Shown one piece after another: positions 34,382-49,516 of a DNA stretch of 64,000 nucleotides (the first letter of the stretch is position 1; each line of letters starts with the position of its first letter). The notes under the pieces were generated by a model that made no database searches, was not told the origin of the DNA, and worked only from the letters and a program-made list of their open reading frames with translations. Both the position numbers and the translations under genes were made by a program. The DNA is from Pseudomonas sp. M47T1 (GTDB lineage: Bacteria; Pseudomonadota; Gammaproteobacteria; Pseudomonadales; Pseudomonadaceae): NCBI RefSeq assembly GCF_000263855.1, contig NZ_AJWX01000018.1, positions 62,001 through 126,000 of the forward strand. Direction: 5' to 3'.

Positions 34382-35065
34382 CTAGTGGCCCATCAGCCAG
34401 TGTTGGTGGGGGCCGGGCAGGGTCCACAGGCCGAACAGAATGACCATCACGCCGCCCACCACGCGAACACCGCGCTGGCGCAGCAGTTGCCGAGTGCGCT
34501 GGGCGGCAAGCCCGGTGGCCAGCAGCACGGGCCAGGTGCCCAGGCCGAACGCCAGCATCAGCAGGCCACTGTGCACGGCGTTGCCCTGGCTGGCGGCCCA
34601 CAGCAAGGTGCTGTAGACCAGCCCGCAGGGCAGCCAACCCCACAAGGCGCCCAGCAGCAACGCGCGCGGCACGCTGCTGACCGGCAGCAGACGATTGGCC
34701 AGCGGCTGGATCAAACGCCACAGGCCGCGACCGGCGCGTTCGACATGGGTCAGGCCGCTCCACCAGCCCCCCAGGTACAGGCCCATGGCAATCAGCAGCA
34801 GCGCGGCCACCACCCGCAAGGCCATGACTGCCGGGCTGCCCGCCACCACCCAGCCCAGCAGGCCCAGCAGCAGGCCTGCGCAGGCGTAACTGAAAATGCG
34901 CCCCAGGTTGTAGGCCAGTAGCAGGCGCACGCGGGGGCCGCGCTGCTCGGCGGGAATGGCCAGGGTCAGGGCGCCCATCAGGCCGCCGCACATGCCCAGG
35001 CAGTGGCCGCCGCCCAGCAGGCCCAGAATCAATGCCGAAGCCAGCTGCGGCGCCAGTTCAAGCAT
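34382..35065 (-). CDS. TauE/SafE-like (DsbD-type fold) membrane protein of the cbb3 cluster
   Basis: A 227-residue membrane protein with about six helices. The N-terminal LGLLGGGHCLGMCGGLMGAL and the later WGWLPCGLVYSTLLWA are the conserved Gly/Cys segments of the UreH/TauE-like domain. This gene is regularly found after ccoS in Pseudomonas and is thought to help copper handling or cytochrome maturation; that role is inference. Its ATG overlaps the ccoS end by 8 bp, so it is co-translated. Confidence 0.85.
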   Translation of the reverse strand: MLELAPQLASALILGLLGGGHCLGMCGGLMGALTLAIPAEQRGPRVRLLLAYNLGRIFSYACAGLLLGLLGWVVAGSPAVMALRVVAALLLIAMGLYLGGWWSGLTHVERAGRGLWRLIQPLANRLLPVSSVPRALLLGALWGWLPCGLVYSTLLWAASQGNAVHSGLLMLAFGLGTWPVLLATGLAAQRTRQLLRQRGVRVVGGVMVILFGLWTLPGPHQHWLMGH

Positions 35066-35273
35066 GGGGCGGGGCCTTGTCCTGGGCGGGCTTGCTGGCG
35101 TTGGCTTCATCGACCGCCGCCTGGTGGCGCGGGTCCTGATCGTCAAACAGGATGCTGTGGGCCGGGCTGTCCAGGTCATCGTACTGACCGGTGTCCACGG
35201 CCCAGAAAAACACGTAGACGGCGATGGCCACGATCACCAGCGCCGCCGGGATCATGATATAGAGCGCGGGCAT
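35058..35273 (-). CDS. ccoS: cbb3 oxidase maturation protein CcoS
   Basis: A 71-residue small membrane protein with one N-terminal helix (LYIMIPAALVIVAIAVYVFF) and the family motif DTGQYDDLDSPAHSILFDD. CcoS is needed to insert cofactors into the cbb3 oxidase. It overlaps ccoI by 22 bp and the TauE-like gene by 8 bp. Confidence 0.92.
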   Translation of the reverse strand: MPALYIMIPAALVIVAIAVYVFFWAVDTGQYDDLDSPAHSILFDDQDPRHQAAVDEANASKPAQDKAPPHA

Positions 35274-37726
35274 ATGAGCTCCGGTGGTTCGAATGAGGTA
35301 GGTGCCGGAGCAGGGCTTGGGTGGGGCTTTACCCGGGTCAGGCGCAGGGCGTTGAGCACCACGGTCAGGGAGCTGGCCGACATGCCCAGCGCCGCCCAGA
35401 TAGGGGTGATCCAGCCAGCGGCGGCGAACGGCAGCATCAGGCCATTGTACAGCGCCGCCCACACCAGGTTCTGGATAATCACCCGGCGCGTGCGGCGGGC
35501 CATGGCCATGGCCTGCACCAGGGTGTCCAGGCGGTTGCCCAGCAGCACCGCGTCGGCGTTGGTCTTGGCAAGGTCGGTGGCACTGCCCATGGCCACGCTG
35601 ATGTCGGCGGCGGCCAGCAATGGCACGTCATTGACGCCGTCACCCACCACCAGCACGGTGCGCCCCTGTGCGCGCAGGCGTTGCAGCATGGCCAGCTTGG
35701 CGTCCGGCGGCAGGCTGCCGTAGGCCAGATCGATGCCCAGTTCGCTGGCCACGGCGTTGACCATCGGCGAGCTGTCGCCCGACAGCAGCCAGGTTTGCCA
35801 GCCCCGCGCCCGGCAAGCGTCGAGCAGAGGCCTGGCATCGTCGCGCAGGCGGTCATCCAAGCCAAACCAGGCCAGTGCCTGGCGGTCGTCGGCCAGCAGC
35901 AACCATTGGCCTTGGGTATCGGGGGCGTCGGGCACCGGGCAGCCCGCCAGGGCGCAGGCGTAGGTGGGATTGCCGATGCGCAGGCGTTGGCCGCCCGCCA
36001 CGCCTTCCAGGCCTTGGCCGGGCTGGCTGAACACCTGCTCGGCCGCCAACCGGGCCTGGCCGAAGGCTCGGGCAATGGGGTGCTCGGAGCGACTTTCCAG
36101 CGCCGCCGCCAGCGCCAGGCAGTGGTCACTGCCCAGTTGCGCCAGCGGGCGAATGCTGTGCAGTTGCAGACGGCCTTCGGTGAGGGTGCCGGTCTTGTCG
36201 AAGATCACTGTGTCAACCTGGTTCAGGCCTTCCAGCACATGCCCGCGGGTCAGTAGCAAACCCAGGCGGTGCAGGCTACCCGTGGCTGCCACCAGCGCGG
36301 TGGGGGTGGCCAGCGACAGGGCGCAAGGGCAGTTGGCCACCAGCATGGCCAGCACCACCCAAAAGGCTCGGCTGGGGTCCAGGTGCCACCACCACAGGCC
36401 GACCGCCAGCGCGCAGCCAAGCGACAACAGCAGAAACCATTGCGCGGCCCGGTCGGCCAACTGCGCCAGGCGTGGCTTTTGCGCCTGGGCACGCTCCAGC
36501 AGGCGGACGATGGCCGACAGCCGGGTGTCCTGGCCCAGGGCCGTGACCTGTACGGTCAGCGTGCCCTCGACGTTCAGGGTGCCGGCGGTAACTGCATCGC
36601 CCTGGCGGCGGGGCTGGGGCAGGTATTCGCCGGTCAGCAGCGATTCGTCGACGCTGGATTGGCCGTCGATGATCTGCCCATCAGCGGGAATGACCGCGCC
36701 GGGTAGCACCTGCACCCGGTCCTGCAGGTGCAATTCGCTCAGCAGAATGCGTTCACTCAGGCCCTGGGCGTTCAAACGCAGGCACGAGGGCGGCAGCAGG
36801 TTGACCAGGTGCGCGGTGGCGGCGGCCGTGCGTTCCCGCGCACGGCGCTCCAGGTAACGGCCGGCCAGCAGGAACAGGGCGAACATGCCCACAGCATCGA
36901 AATACAGATCGCCGCTGCCGCTGATGGCGGTCCAGATGCCGGCCATGTAGGCGCCGCCGATGGCCAGCGACACCGACACGTCCATGGTCAGGTGGCGGGT
37001 ACGCAGGTCGCGCAGCGCGCCACGGAAGAACGGCGCGCAGCTGTAGAACACAATGGGCGTAGTGAGGAACATCGCCACCCAGCGCAGGATGACATGCAGT
37101 TCCGGGCTGAGGTCGATATTGAATTGCGGCCAGGTGGCCATGGTCGCCATCATCGCCTGGAACCACAGCAGCCCCGCCACGCCCAGCTGGCGCAAGGCTT
37201 TGCGATTGTCGGCCGCCAGTTGTTCGGCGGCGCGGTCGGGCTGCCAGGGGTGGGCTGCGTAGCCGATGTGGCGCAGTTCGCCGAGCAGGTTGCTGAGGGC
37301 GCGCTGGCCGGGGTTCCATTGCACGAACAGGCGGTGGTTGGACAGGTTCAGGCGCGCCTCGGCCACGCCTTCCAGGCCGCGCAAGTGTTTCTCGATCAGC
37401 CAGCCGCAGGCGGCGCAGGTGATGCCTTCAATCATCAGCGTGGCGTCGCGCAGTTCGCCTTGTTGATGCACGAACGGGCGTTGCACGTCGTCGCGGTCGT
37501 ACAGGGCCAATTCATCGAGCAGTTGCCGTGGCAGCGCGTCGGGGTTGCCCGATGCCTGGTCGCGGTGCTGGTAGTAGCTGTCCAGGCCGCCGGCGACGAT
37601 GGCCTCGGCCACCGCCTGGCAGCCGGGGCAACAAAAGGCGCGCTCCTGGCCCAGCACCGGCGCCGTGAAGGGCTGGCCGGGTGGCACGGGGAGGGCGCAG
37701 TGGTAGCAGGGGGTAGGTGTACTCAT
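35252..37726 (-). CDS. ccoI: Copper-transporting P1B-type ATPase CcoI (FixI)
   Basis: An 824-residue P-type ATPase that exports Cu+ to the periplasm for assembly of the cbb3 oxidase. It has an N-terminal Cys-rich extension (CYHCALPVPPG, CCPGC), a heavy-metal domain with ITCAACGWL, the CPC transport motif at residues 466-468 (NCPCALSLATP), the actuator loop LLTGEYLP, the phosphorylation site DKTGTLTE and the hinge VGDGVNDVPLL. These are all FixI/CcoI hallmarks. It is part of the ccoGHIS operon. Confidence 0.95.
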   Translation of the reverse strand: MSTPTPCYHCALPVPPGQPFTAPVLGQERAFCCPGCQAVAEAIVAGGLDSYYQHRDQASGNPDALPRQLLDELALYDRDDVQRPFVHQQGELRDATLMIEGITCAACGWLIEKHLRGLEGVAEARLNLSNHRLFVQWNPGQRALSNLLGELRHIGYAAHPWQPDRAAEQLAADNRKALRQLGVAGLLWFQAMMATMATWPQFNIDLSPELHVILRWVAMFLTTPIVFYSCAPFFRGALRDLRTRHLTMDVSVSLAIGGAYMAGIWTAISGSGDLYFDAVGMFALFLLAGRYLERRARERTAAATAHLVNLLPPSCLRLNAQGLSERILLSELHLQDRVQVLPGAVIPADGQIIDGQSSVDESLLTGEYLPQPRRQGDAVTAGTLNVEGTLTVQVTALGQDTRLSAIVRLLERAQAQKPRLAQLADRAAQWFLLLSLGCALAVGLWWWHLDPSRAFWVVLAMLVANCPCALSLATPTALVAATGSLHRLGLLLTRGHVLEGLNQVDTVIFDKTGTLTEGRLQLHSIRPLAQLGSDHCLALAAALESRSEHPIARAFGQARLAAEQVFSQPGQGLEGVAGGQRLRIGNPTYACALAGCPVPDAPDTQGQWLLLADDRQALAWFGLDDRLRDDARPLLDACRARGWQTWLLSGDSSPMVNAVASELGIDLAYGSLPPDAKLAMLQRLRAQGRTVLVVGDGVNDVPLLAAADISVAMGSATDLAKTNADAVLLGNRLDTLVQAMAMARRTRRVIIQNLVWAALYNGLMLPFAAAGWITPIWAALGMSASSLTVVLNALRLTRVKPHPSPAPAPTSFEPPELICPRSIS

Positions 37727-37754
37727 GTCATTTTCAGGGTGGCTGCAGGGCCTC

Positions 37755-37828
37755 TTCGCGGGCAGAGCCCGCCCCCACAGTAGCCTTGGCTGGCGCTGTC
37801 ATTGTGGGAGCGGGCTGTGCCTGCGAAA
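37755..37828. repeat. REPIN between ccoH and ccoI
   Basis: Facing REP cores at 37755-37778 and 37804-37828. This REPIN lies inside the ccoGHIS operon and could lower the expression of ccoI relative to ccoGH. Confidence 0.8.
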
Positions 37829-37837
37829 GGGTCCCCA

Positions 37838-38377
37838 TCAGCGACGCAGCTCCTCGGCGCCTTGCAAGGGCTCGTCACCCAGCACCAGGGGCTTGTCCGG
37901 TGCCACCTGCTCTTCCTCGAACAGGCGCCAGGTCTTGCCGCCTTGCTGGCCCAGCATTTCGACGAAACGGCGGCCCTGGACATTGTCCACCACATGGCCC
38001 ACGTAGCGGCCGCTGCCGGCGGCATTGAGGTCGATACGGCGGTCTTTCTCCGGTTGCGTCGGCGAGATCAGGTTGAGGGTCAATTGCGCCGGCTGGCTGC
38101 TGCCGCTCAGTTTCACGTCGACTTCGCCGGTCAGGCTGTCCAGGGTAATGTCGGCGCGCTGCTGGAGGTCCTGGGCCAGGCGTTCGCGCTCCAGGGAGCG
38201 GGCGATGCCCTTGCCCGCCTCGTAGTAGTTATCGGTCACCAGGTTGTCCGGGTGCTCCACGGCGATGGTCACCATCGACAGCGTCAGGGTTACCGAACAG
38301 GTGAGAATGGCGATGATAATCCAGGGCCAGAGGTGTTTGTACCAGGGGGTGGAAGCGTCAGCCGTGGTGTTGAACAT
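37838..38377 (-). CDS. ccoH: cbb3 oxidase assembly protein CcoH (FixH)
   Basis: A 179-residue single-pass membrane protein. The helix is HLWPWIIIAILTCSVTLTLS near residues 15-35, followed by TDNYYEAGKGI, a FixH hallmark, and a periplasmic beta domain. CcoH stabilises the cbb3 complex during assembly. It lies 11 bp after ccoG. Confidence 0.93.
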   Translation of the reverse strand: MFNTTADASTPWYKHLWPWIIIAILTCSVTLTLSMVTIAVEHPDNLVTDNYYEAGKGIARSLERERLAQDLQQRADITLDSLTGEVDVKLSGSSQPAQLTLNLISPTQPEKDRRIDLNAAGSGRYVGHVVDNVQGRRFVEMLGQQGGKTWRLFEEEQVAPDKPLVLGDEPLQGAEELRR

Positions 38378-38388
38378 GGAAGGGGTCC

Positions 38389-39801
<1,413 letters not shown>

Positions 39802-39868
39802 TAGTGAGCCTCACGGTGGTGCTGGATGCCTGTTGTGGGAGCGGGTTATCGGACCGAGTGGTAGGTTG

Positions 39869-40840
39869 CTACTCTGACTTCTGCTCCCCATGCGAGAGGC
39901 TATACACATACGCCGCCAGCAAATGCACCTTGTCCTTGCCTTGCAGCAGTTCCTGGGCCGGCATCTGGCCCTGTCGGCCGTAGCGGATGGTCTGTTGCAA
40001 CTGGGCGAAGCTTGAGCCGTAGATGAACGCCTGCGGGTGGGTGAGGTTCGGTGCGCCCATGACCGGCGTGCCCTTGCCCTCGGGGCCGTGGCAGGCCACG
40101 CAGTTGGCGGCGAAGATTTTCTGGCCGTTGGCCGGGTCGGCCTTGGCGTCGGCAGGCAGTTTGCGTGCGTCGAGCTGGGTGATGACGAAGGCTGCCACAT
40201 CCGCCACGCCCTGTTCGCCGATCACCTCGGCCCAGGCCGGCATCACCGCATGGCGGCCGCCCAGGATGGTGGTCTCGATGGTTTGCGGGTCGCCGCCCCA
40301 GCGCCAGTCTTCGTCGGTCAGGTTGGGAAAACCGTACGCACCCTTGGCGTCGGACCCGTGGCACACCGAGCAATTGCTGGCGAACAGGCGGCCGCCCATT
40401 TTCAGCGCCTGCGGGTCCTTGGCCACGTCTTCGATGGGCATGGCGGCGAACTTGGCGTAGATGGGGCCGAAGCGGGCGTCGGCGCGGGCCATTTCCTTTT
40501 CCCATTCATGCACGCCGGTCCAGCCGGTCTTGCCGTCGGAAAACTGCTTCTTGGTGTCGTTGTCCAGGTACTGGTACCCCGGCAGCAGCCCGGTCCAGCT
40601 GCCCAGGCCCGGGTACAGGCTCAGGTAGCCCAGGGCAAAGATGATGGTGCCGACGAACAGCAGGAACCACCACTTGGGCAGCGGGTTGTCGTACTCCTCG
40701 ATGCCGTCGAACGAATGGCCCACGGTTTCTTCGGTGGCTTCGCTGCGTTGCCCCCGGCGGGTGGAAAACAGCAGCCAGGTCAGGGCCACGATGGTGCCCA
40801 GGGTGAGTACGGTTACGTACAGACTCCAAAACGTTGTCAT
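39869..40840 (-). CDS. ccoP: cbb3 cytochrome oxidase subunit III (dihaem cytochrome c) CcoP
   Basis: A 323-residue membrane-anchored dihaem cytochrome c. It has two CxxCH haem sites (CSVCH and CVACH), an N-terminal helix, the conserved DNPLPKWWFLLFVGTIIF segment forming the second helix, and late Met ligands. It passes electrons to CcoO and CcoN. It overlaps ccoQ by 4 bp, and AGGAG lies in the ccoQ end. Confidence 0.95.
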   Translation of the reverse strand: MTTFWSLYVTVLTLGTIVALTWLLFSTRRGQRSEATEETVGHSFDGIEEYDNPLPKWWFLLFVGTIIFALGYLSLYPGLGSWTGLLPGYQYLDNDTKKQFSDGKTGWTGVHEWEKEMARADARFGPIYAKFAAMPIEDVAKDPQALKMGGRLFASNCSVCHGSDAKGAYGFPNLTDEDWRWGGDPQTIETTILGGRHAVMPAWAEVIGEQGVADVAAFVITQLDARKLPADAKADPANGQKIFAANCVACHGPEGKGTPVMGAPNLTHPQAFIYGSSFAQLQQTIRYGRQGQMPAQELLQGKDKVHLLAAYVYSLSHGEQKSE

Positions 40841-41040
40841 TGCTTGTCACTCCTGGACGCGCGCTGTTGCGCCTGGGCTTGTTCTACCTTGGCGATGGCG
40901 TCGGGGTCATCGGCAAACGGCAGCAGGGTGGCTTCGTCGAAGTCCTGCTTGCGCCGGCCGCTGAACACCCATAACGCCAAGCCGATAAAGGCCACCAACA
41001 CCACGACGGTGCCCAGTCCTCGGATGGTTCCGATATCCAT
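40837..41040 (-). CDS. ccoQ: cbb3 oxidase subunit IV CcoQ
   Basis: A 67-residue protein with one membrane helix (GTVVVLVAFIGLALWVFSG) and the family motif DFDEATLLPFADD. CcoQ stabilises the assembled oxidase. It overlaps ccoP by 4 bp. The ATG at 41040 is chosen over an earlier in-frame GTG at 41049, which would overlap the ccoO stop. Confidence 0.93.
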   Translation of the reverse strand: MDIGTIRGLGTVVVLVAFIGLALWVFSGRRKQDFDEATLLPFADDPDAIAKVEQAQAQQRASRSDKQ

Positions 41041-41045
41041 GTGCG

Positions 41046-41653
41046 TCACCGTTTGCTTTTGATGATGGTGCCAAGGCCCTGCAGGTAGGCCACCAGTGCG
41101 TCCATTTCGGTCTTGCCCTTGACGGCTGCTTCGGCGCCGGCGATGTCTTCGTCGGTGTACGGCACGCCCAGTTCACGCAGTACTTGCATCTTCCTGGCGG
41201 TCAGGCTGGCATCCACCTTGTGCTCCACCAGGAAGGGGTAGGCCGGCATCACCGACTCGGGCACCACGTTGCGCGGGTTGTACAGGTGCGCACGGTGCCA
41301 GTCGTCAGAGTAGCGGCCTCCTACGCGCGCCAGGTCCGGCCCGGTGCGCTTGGAGCCCCACAGGAAGGGGTGGTCCCACACGCTTTCGCCGGCTACCGAG
41401 TAGTGGCCGTAGCGTTCGGTTTCGGCGCGGAACGGCCGGATCATCTGCGAGTGGCAGCCCACACAGCCGTTGGCGATGAACACGTCGCGGCCTTCCAGTT
41501 CCAGGGCAGGGCGCGGTTTCATGCCCTCGATGGGCTTGTTGGTGACGTCCTGGAAAAACAGCGGGACGATTTGCGTGAGGCCGCCGATGGCCACGGCAAT
41601 GACCATGAAGAAGGCCAGCAGGCCGATGTTCTTTTCGAGCACTTCATGTTTCA

Positions 41654-41654
<1 letters not shown>
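41046..41654 (-). CDS. ccoO: cbb3 oxidase subunit II (monohaem cytochrome c) CcoO
   Basis: A 202-residue cytochrome c with an N-terminal helix anchor (IGLLAFFMVIAVAIGGLTQ), the haem site GCVGCHSQMIRPF and the conserved RTGPDLARVGGRYSDDWH. It relays electrons between CcoP and CcoN. Its start overlaps the ccoN stop by one base. Confidence 0.95.
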
Positions 41655-43096
<1,442 letters not shown>

Positions 43097-43582
43097 TGCT
43101 GGTTATCCACGGTTCAGGTGTTGTTATTAGGGTTATAAACCGGCCGCAGTATGGAGAATGCACAGGGGTGATGCAAGAGTTGCTAGCAATCTTGGCTAGC
43201 AATCCTTGTCTGTCGCTCCGACGTCCACGTGGCGGGCCTTGCAGCCTTATGCAGGGCATGGCCGGGGTCGATGGCGTATGGGTTTTCGAACATCCGGAAA
43301 CATATCCGCCGGGCCCGTTTTGGTCGCTATGAGCTTAGTCGTTGTGTGGACATAGCGCACGCGGGTGCCAGCGCTTGGTTGGACGTCGCTTCTGGATGGC
43401 CTATTCCATTTCAAGGCGCGATAGCGTTTGATCAGTGGTGTTGGCCGGTGGCAAGGATCAGGACGCCTACGTGTTGATGGCAGAGGAGGTGGCCATAAGC
43501 AGCATAGGTAGACGGCGTGCCATGGCCGCCGCCTCCTCCCGTTGTCGCAATAGCGGGCTTGGATGCCGCTAGCCGCAGGCGG
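43097..43582. other. Gene-poor stretch upstream of ccoN
   Basis: About 490 bp without a supported gene. An 82-codon plus-strand frame at 43229 has no ribosome site. The stretch contains the ccoN promoter, which I cannot place precisely. Confidence 0.4.
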
Positions 43583-43885
43583 TCACGAAAGTTTGGTCAG
43601 GGGGCCGCTTGCCCCGAAGATATTAAAATCTCCGTGCAACTTGTTAGAAAAAACGTCGAAGGTCAGGGTGCCAATGCACTGTTTCCTTTCATCGTCGAGT
43701 TGCGTAAGGGTGAGGCTCCCTACCCCGGTTACAGTATCCCCATCCCTGCGGTATCGCAGTAGGCTGCTGCCATCGCCCGGAATTTTGTAAGTACCCAGTG
43801 GATCCTCGTTCAAATGGATCCAAATGTCCAAATCCTCGAATTTTGCCCCCAGCGGTGTCGAATCTCCCTGAAAGGCTGTAGTCAT
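43583..43885 (-). CDS. Small hypothetical protein
   Basis: A 100-residue product starting MTTAFQGDSTPLGAKFEDLD, with beta-strand-rich composition (LDIWIHLN, LLRYRRDGDTVTGVGSLTLTQL). It has GGGGG upstream of the ATG. GC is visibly lower than in flanking genes. No family is recognised. It may be a recently acquired orphan gene. It lies where many Pseudomonas have a second cbb3 operon. Confidence 0.5.
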   Translation of the reverse strand: MTTAFQGDSTPLGAKFEDLDIWIHLNEDPLGTYKIPGDGSSLLRYRRDGDTVTGVGSLTLTQLDDERKQCIGTLTFDVFSNKLHGDFNIFGASGPLTKLS

Positions 43886-44028
43886 ACGCTTGCCCCCAAA
43901 CCCTTTTCGCGAAACCTGTTAGAAGTGACAGGTGGCAAAGGGCTATTCGGCGCTCTGAACAGCCGACACCGCTTGGCCTCGGCTACGTGGCATCATGGCC
44001 ACCGGTTTTATTTCGCAGTGGTGCAAGC

Positions 44029-44706
44029 ATGAAAAACGCGCAGGGTAGCGGCATTGACCAGGAACAATTGGCCGCGCTGGCCCAGGCACAAGGCTGGTTG
44101 TTGACGGCGCCCCAAGGCGCGCCGGTGGCCTGCCTGATTCTGGCCCACGGCGCCGGTGCGCCAATGGACAGCGACTTCATGAACCGCATTGCCGAGCAGT
44201 TGGCCGCCCGCGGCGTGGCGGTGGTGCGTTTTGAATTCCCCTACATGGCTCAGCGCCGCGTGGACGGCGGCAAGCGCCCACCCAATCCCAAGCCGAAACT
44301 GCTGGAGTGCTGGCGCGAGGTGTATGCCCAGGTCCGCCCCCTGGTGACAGGGACGCTGGCCATCGGCGGCAAATCCATGGGCGGGCGCATGGCCAGCGTG
44401 CTGGCGGACGAGCTCGATGCTGATGCGCTGGTGTGCCTGGGCTATCCGTTCTATGCGGCGGGCAAGCCCGAGAAACCGCGCGTGGAGCACCTGGCCGAGC
44501 TGAAAACACCGACGCTGATCGCGCAGGGCGAGCGTGATGCGCTGGGTAACCGGGCGTCGGTTGCGGGGTATGCGTTGTCGACGCAGATCCAGCTGTGCTG
44601 GCTGGTGGCGGGGGACCATGACCTCAAGCCGCTGAAGGCGTCGGGGTTCAGTCATGAACAGCATATGACGGCGGCCGCCGAGGCCGTGACGCGGTTTTTG
44701 CGTTGA
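44029..44706 (+). CDS. Alpha/beta hydrolase, Tex30/dienelactone hydrolase-like
   Basis: A 225-residue alpha/beta hydrolase. It starts MKNAQGSGIDQEQLAALAQA, has the oxyanion-side LILAHGAGAPMDSDFMN, the nucleophile elbow IGGKSMGGRMAS (Ser in G-K-S-M-G), the acid region IAQGERDALGN and the catalytic His in AGDHDLKP. The substrate is unknown. The ribosome site is poor, so the start is chosen by homology to family length; an in-frame ATG at 43987 is possible. Confidence 0.8.
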   Translation: MKNAQGSGIDQEQLAALAQAQGWLLTAPQGAPVACLILAHGAGAPMDSDFMNRIAEQLAARGVAVVRFEFPYMAQRRVDGGKRPPNPKPKLLECWREVYAQVRPLVTGTLAIGGKSMGGRMASVLADELDADALVCLGYPFYAAGKPEKPRVEHLAELKTPTLIAQGERDALGNRASVAGYALSTQIQLCWLVAGDHDLKPLKASGFSHEQHMTAAAEAVTRFLR

Positions 44707-44723
44707 GCGTCATTGCGATCCCG

Positions 44724-44792
44724 GCAGGAGCGGACCGCGCGGTGTGTCGGGTGACACAAGGTGCGGCCCTCGCGGACACGGCCCGCTCCTAC
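44724..44792. repeat. Imperfect inverted repeat (diverged REP pair)
   Basis: GCAGGAGCGGACCGCG and a partial complement CGGCCCGCTCCTAC face each other between the hydrolase and aer genes. This is a third repeat class. Confidence 0.5.
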
Positions 44793-44852
44793 AGGAGGGT
44801 ATTGTCCATTTTATGGACACGATCCATGAAACACCCATTTTAGCCTGTGCCG

Positions 44853-46418
44853 TCAGCGGTTGAAGCGCTCCACGAGCGAATACTGGCTGTGCGCGGTGCG
44901 GGTCAGTTCTTCGCTGAGCAGCGCCGAGTTCTGCGCCTGCTCGCTGGTCTCGTCGGCCAGGCTGGCGATGGTGCTGATATTGCGGCTGATCTCTTCGGCC
45001 ACCGAGCTTTGCTCTTCGGTTGCCGCGGCGATCTGGGTGGTCATGTCGGTGATGTGCGCCACAGCCTCGCTGATGCCTACCAGTGCCTGATCAGCTTCCA
45101 GTACCCGCGCCACGCCTTCCTCGGCCTGGCGATGGCCAGCGTCCATGGTCTGCACGGCATTGCTGGCGGTTTGCTGTAGCTTGGCGATCAGGGCATGGAT
45201 CTGCCCAGTGGATTCGCTGGTGCGCTGGGCCAACTGGCGAACTTCATCGGCCACCACGGCAAAGCCGCGGCCCATTTCACCGGCGCGAGCCGCTTCGATG
45301 GCGGCGTTCAGCGCCAGCAGGTTGGTCTGGTCGGCAATGCCTTTGATCACGTCCACCACGCCGCCGATTTCATCGCTGTCCTTGGCCAGCTGGGTCACGG
45401 TCTGCCCGGTCTCGCCCACCACTACCGACAGGCGCTGGATGGCGTCACGGGTTTCACCGGCAATGCTGCGGCCACGGCTGGTCAACGCGTTGGCCTGCTG
45501 GGTGGCATCGGCGGTGCGTTGCACGTGGCTGGCGACTTCCTGGGTGGTGGCGGCCATCTGGTTGACGGCGGTGGCCACCTGCTCGGTTTCCACGCGCTGG
45601 CGTTCCAGGCCCACGGAGCTCTGGTGCGCCAGGCCATCGGATTGCCGGGCCTGGTCGTTGAGGTGTTCGGCGGTGTCCTGCAAGCGGGTGAGGCAGGTTT
45701 TCAACCGCGCGTCCTGGCTCAGAATCGACATTTCCAGACGCGCCTGGGCGCCGCGGCTGTCAGTGTACATTTGTGCGATCAGCGGGTCGGACGTGGTTTG
45801 TTCGGCCAGGCGCAGCAGGCGCTTGATGCCCCGTTGCTGCCAGCCCAGGCCCACGAGCCCCAGCGGTACCGACAACACGGCGGCCACGGCAAAGCCCCAC
45901 GAACTGCCCAGCCAACTGCCAATGCCGAAACCCACCTGGCTGACCAGAATGAACGGCAGCCAGTCCTGCACCACAGGCAACCAGCGGTCACGGCTCGGTA
46001 TGGCGGACTTACCCTGATTGAGGCGCTCGTACAGCGCCTGGGCGCGGCGGATCATCTCGGCGGTTGGTTTGACCCGTACCGACTCGTAGCCCACCACCTG
46101 GTTGTTTTCGAAAATCGGCGTGACGTAGGCATTCACCCAGTAAAAATCGCCATTCTTGCAGCGGTTCTTGACGATGCCCATCCAGGGCTGCCCCTGTCGC
46201 AGCGTGGCCCACATGTGCTCGAACACCGCCTGGGGCACATCGGGGTGCCGCACGGTGTTGTGCGGGGCACGGATCAACTCGTCACGGGCGAAACCACTGA
46301 TTTCAACGAATGCATCGTTGCAGTAAGTGATCATTCCTTTGGCATCGGTAGTTGAAATCAGGCGCTGTTGGGCAGGAAACGTCCGTTCGCGCTGGGTGAC
46401 AGGCTGGTTGTTACGCAT
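44853..46418 (-). CDS. aer: Aerotaxis/energy-taxis receptor, Aer type
   Basis: A 521-residue chemoreceptor. It has an N-terminal PAS domain (ISTTDAKGMITYCNDAFVEISGF ... FYWVNAYVTPIFEN, residues ~15-120), which binds FAD in Aer, two close membrane helices near residues 155-200 with almost no periplasmic loop, and a cytoplasmic signalling domain with the hairpin tip DQTNLLALNAAIEAARAGE. It is next to acnA, the position of Aer in PAO1. The ATG at 46418 is chosen over a GTG at 46445. Senses redox/energy state and signals to CheA. Confidence 0.92.
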   Translation of the reverse strand: MRNNQPVTQRERTFPAQQRLISTTDAKGMITYCNDAFVEISGFARDELIRAPHNTVRHPDVPQAVFEHMWATLRQGQPWMGIVKNRCKNGDFYWVNAYVTPIFENNQVVGYESVRVKPTAEMIRRAQALYERLNQGKSAIPSRDRWLPVVQDWLPFILVSQVGFGIGSWLGSSWGFAVAAVLSVPLGLVGLGWQQRGIKRLLRLAEQTTSDPLIAQMYTDSRGAQARLEMSILSQDARLKTCLTRLQDTAEHLNDQARQSDGLAHQSSVGLERQRVETEQVATAVNQMAATTQEVASHVQRTADATQQANALTSRGRSIAGETRDAIQRLSVVVGETGQTVTQLAKDSDEIGGVVDVIKGIADQTNLLALNAAIEAARAGEMGRGFAVVADEVRQLAQRTSESTGQIHALIAKLQQTASNAVQTMDAGHRQAEEGVARVLEADQALVGISEAVAHITDMTTQIAAATEEQSSVAEEISRNISTIASLADETSEQAQNSALLSEELTRTAHSQYSLVERFNR

Positions 46419-46496
46419 GGCTGTTGGGTTCCGCAAGACTTTCACAGGTTGTCGGCAGGGCGGACCCGAAATTGAAATTAAATTTTTGTCGCCCTT

Positions 46497-46560
46497 GTGG
46501 GCACTGGCTTGCGAGCGAGCCGTCCAGGCCTCAAAAACTCGCTGGCAAGCCAGCTCCCAT
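46497..46560. repeat. REPIN between aer and acnA
   Basis: GTGGGCACTGGCTTGCGAGCGAG (46497) faces CTCGCTGGCAAGCCAGCTCCCAT (ends 46560), with three mismatches. Confidence 0.75.
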
Positions 46561-46571
46561 ACAAGCGCTAT

Positions 46572-49313
<2,742 letters not shown>

Positions 49314-49516
49314 GAAATCACTCCTTGGCAATTGCCACCATGGCCCGCACGGCACGGGCCTGGACAAAAAGCGTAGCTAGCTATCATTACACTGGACTGT
49401 TCAAGCGTGTCGCCGGTTCCGAACTTCCTTTATCATGCGCCGATTTCGGCGGCGTGCCAGTGGCGCGACCGCCATGGCGGCGGCCCACTGTCGGGGTGCC
49501 GGTCCAGGAGTGGTCA

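Noticed and set aside
43097..43200. Anr box upstream of ccoN
   Set aside because: No TTGAT-N4-ATCAA-like sequence with acceptable match was seen on either strand.
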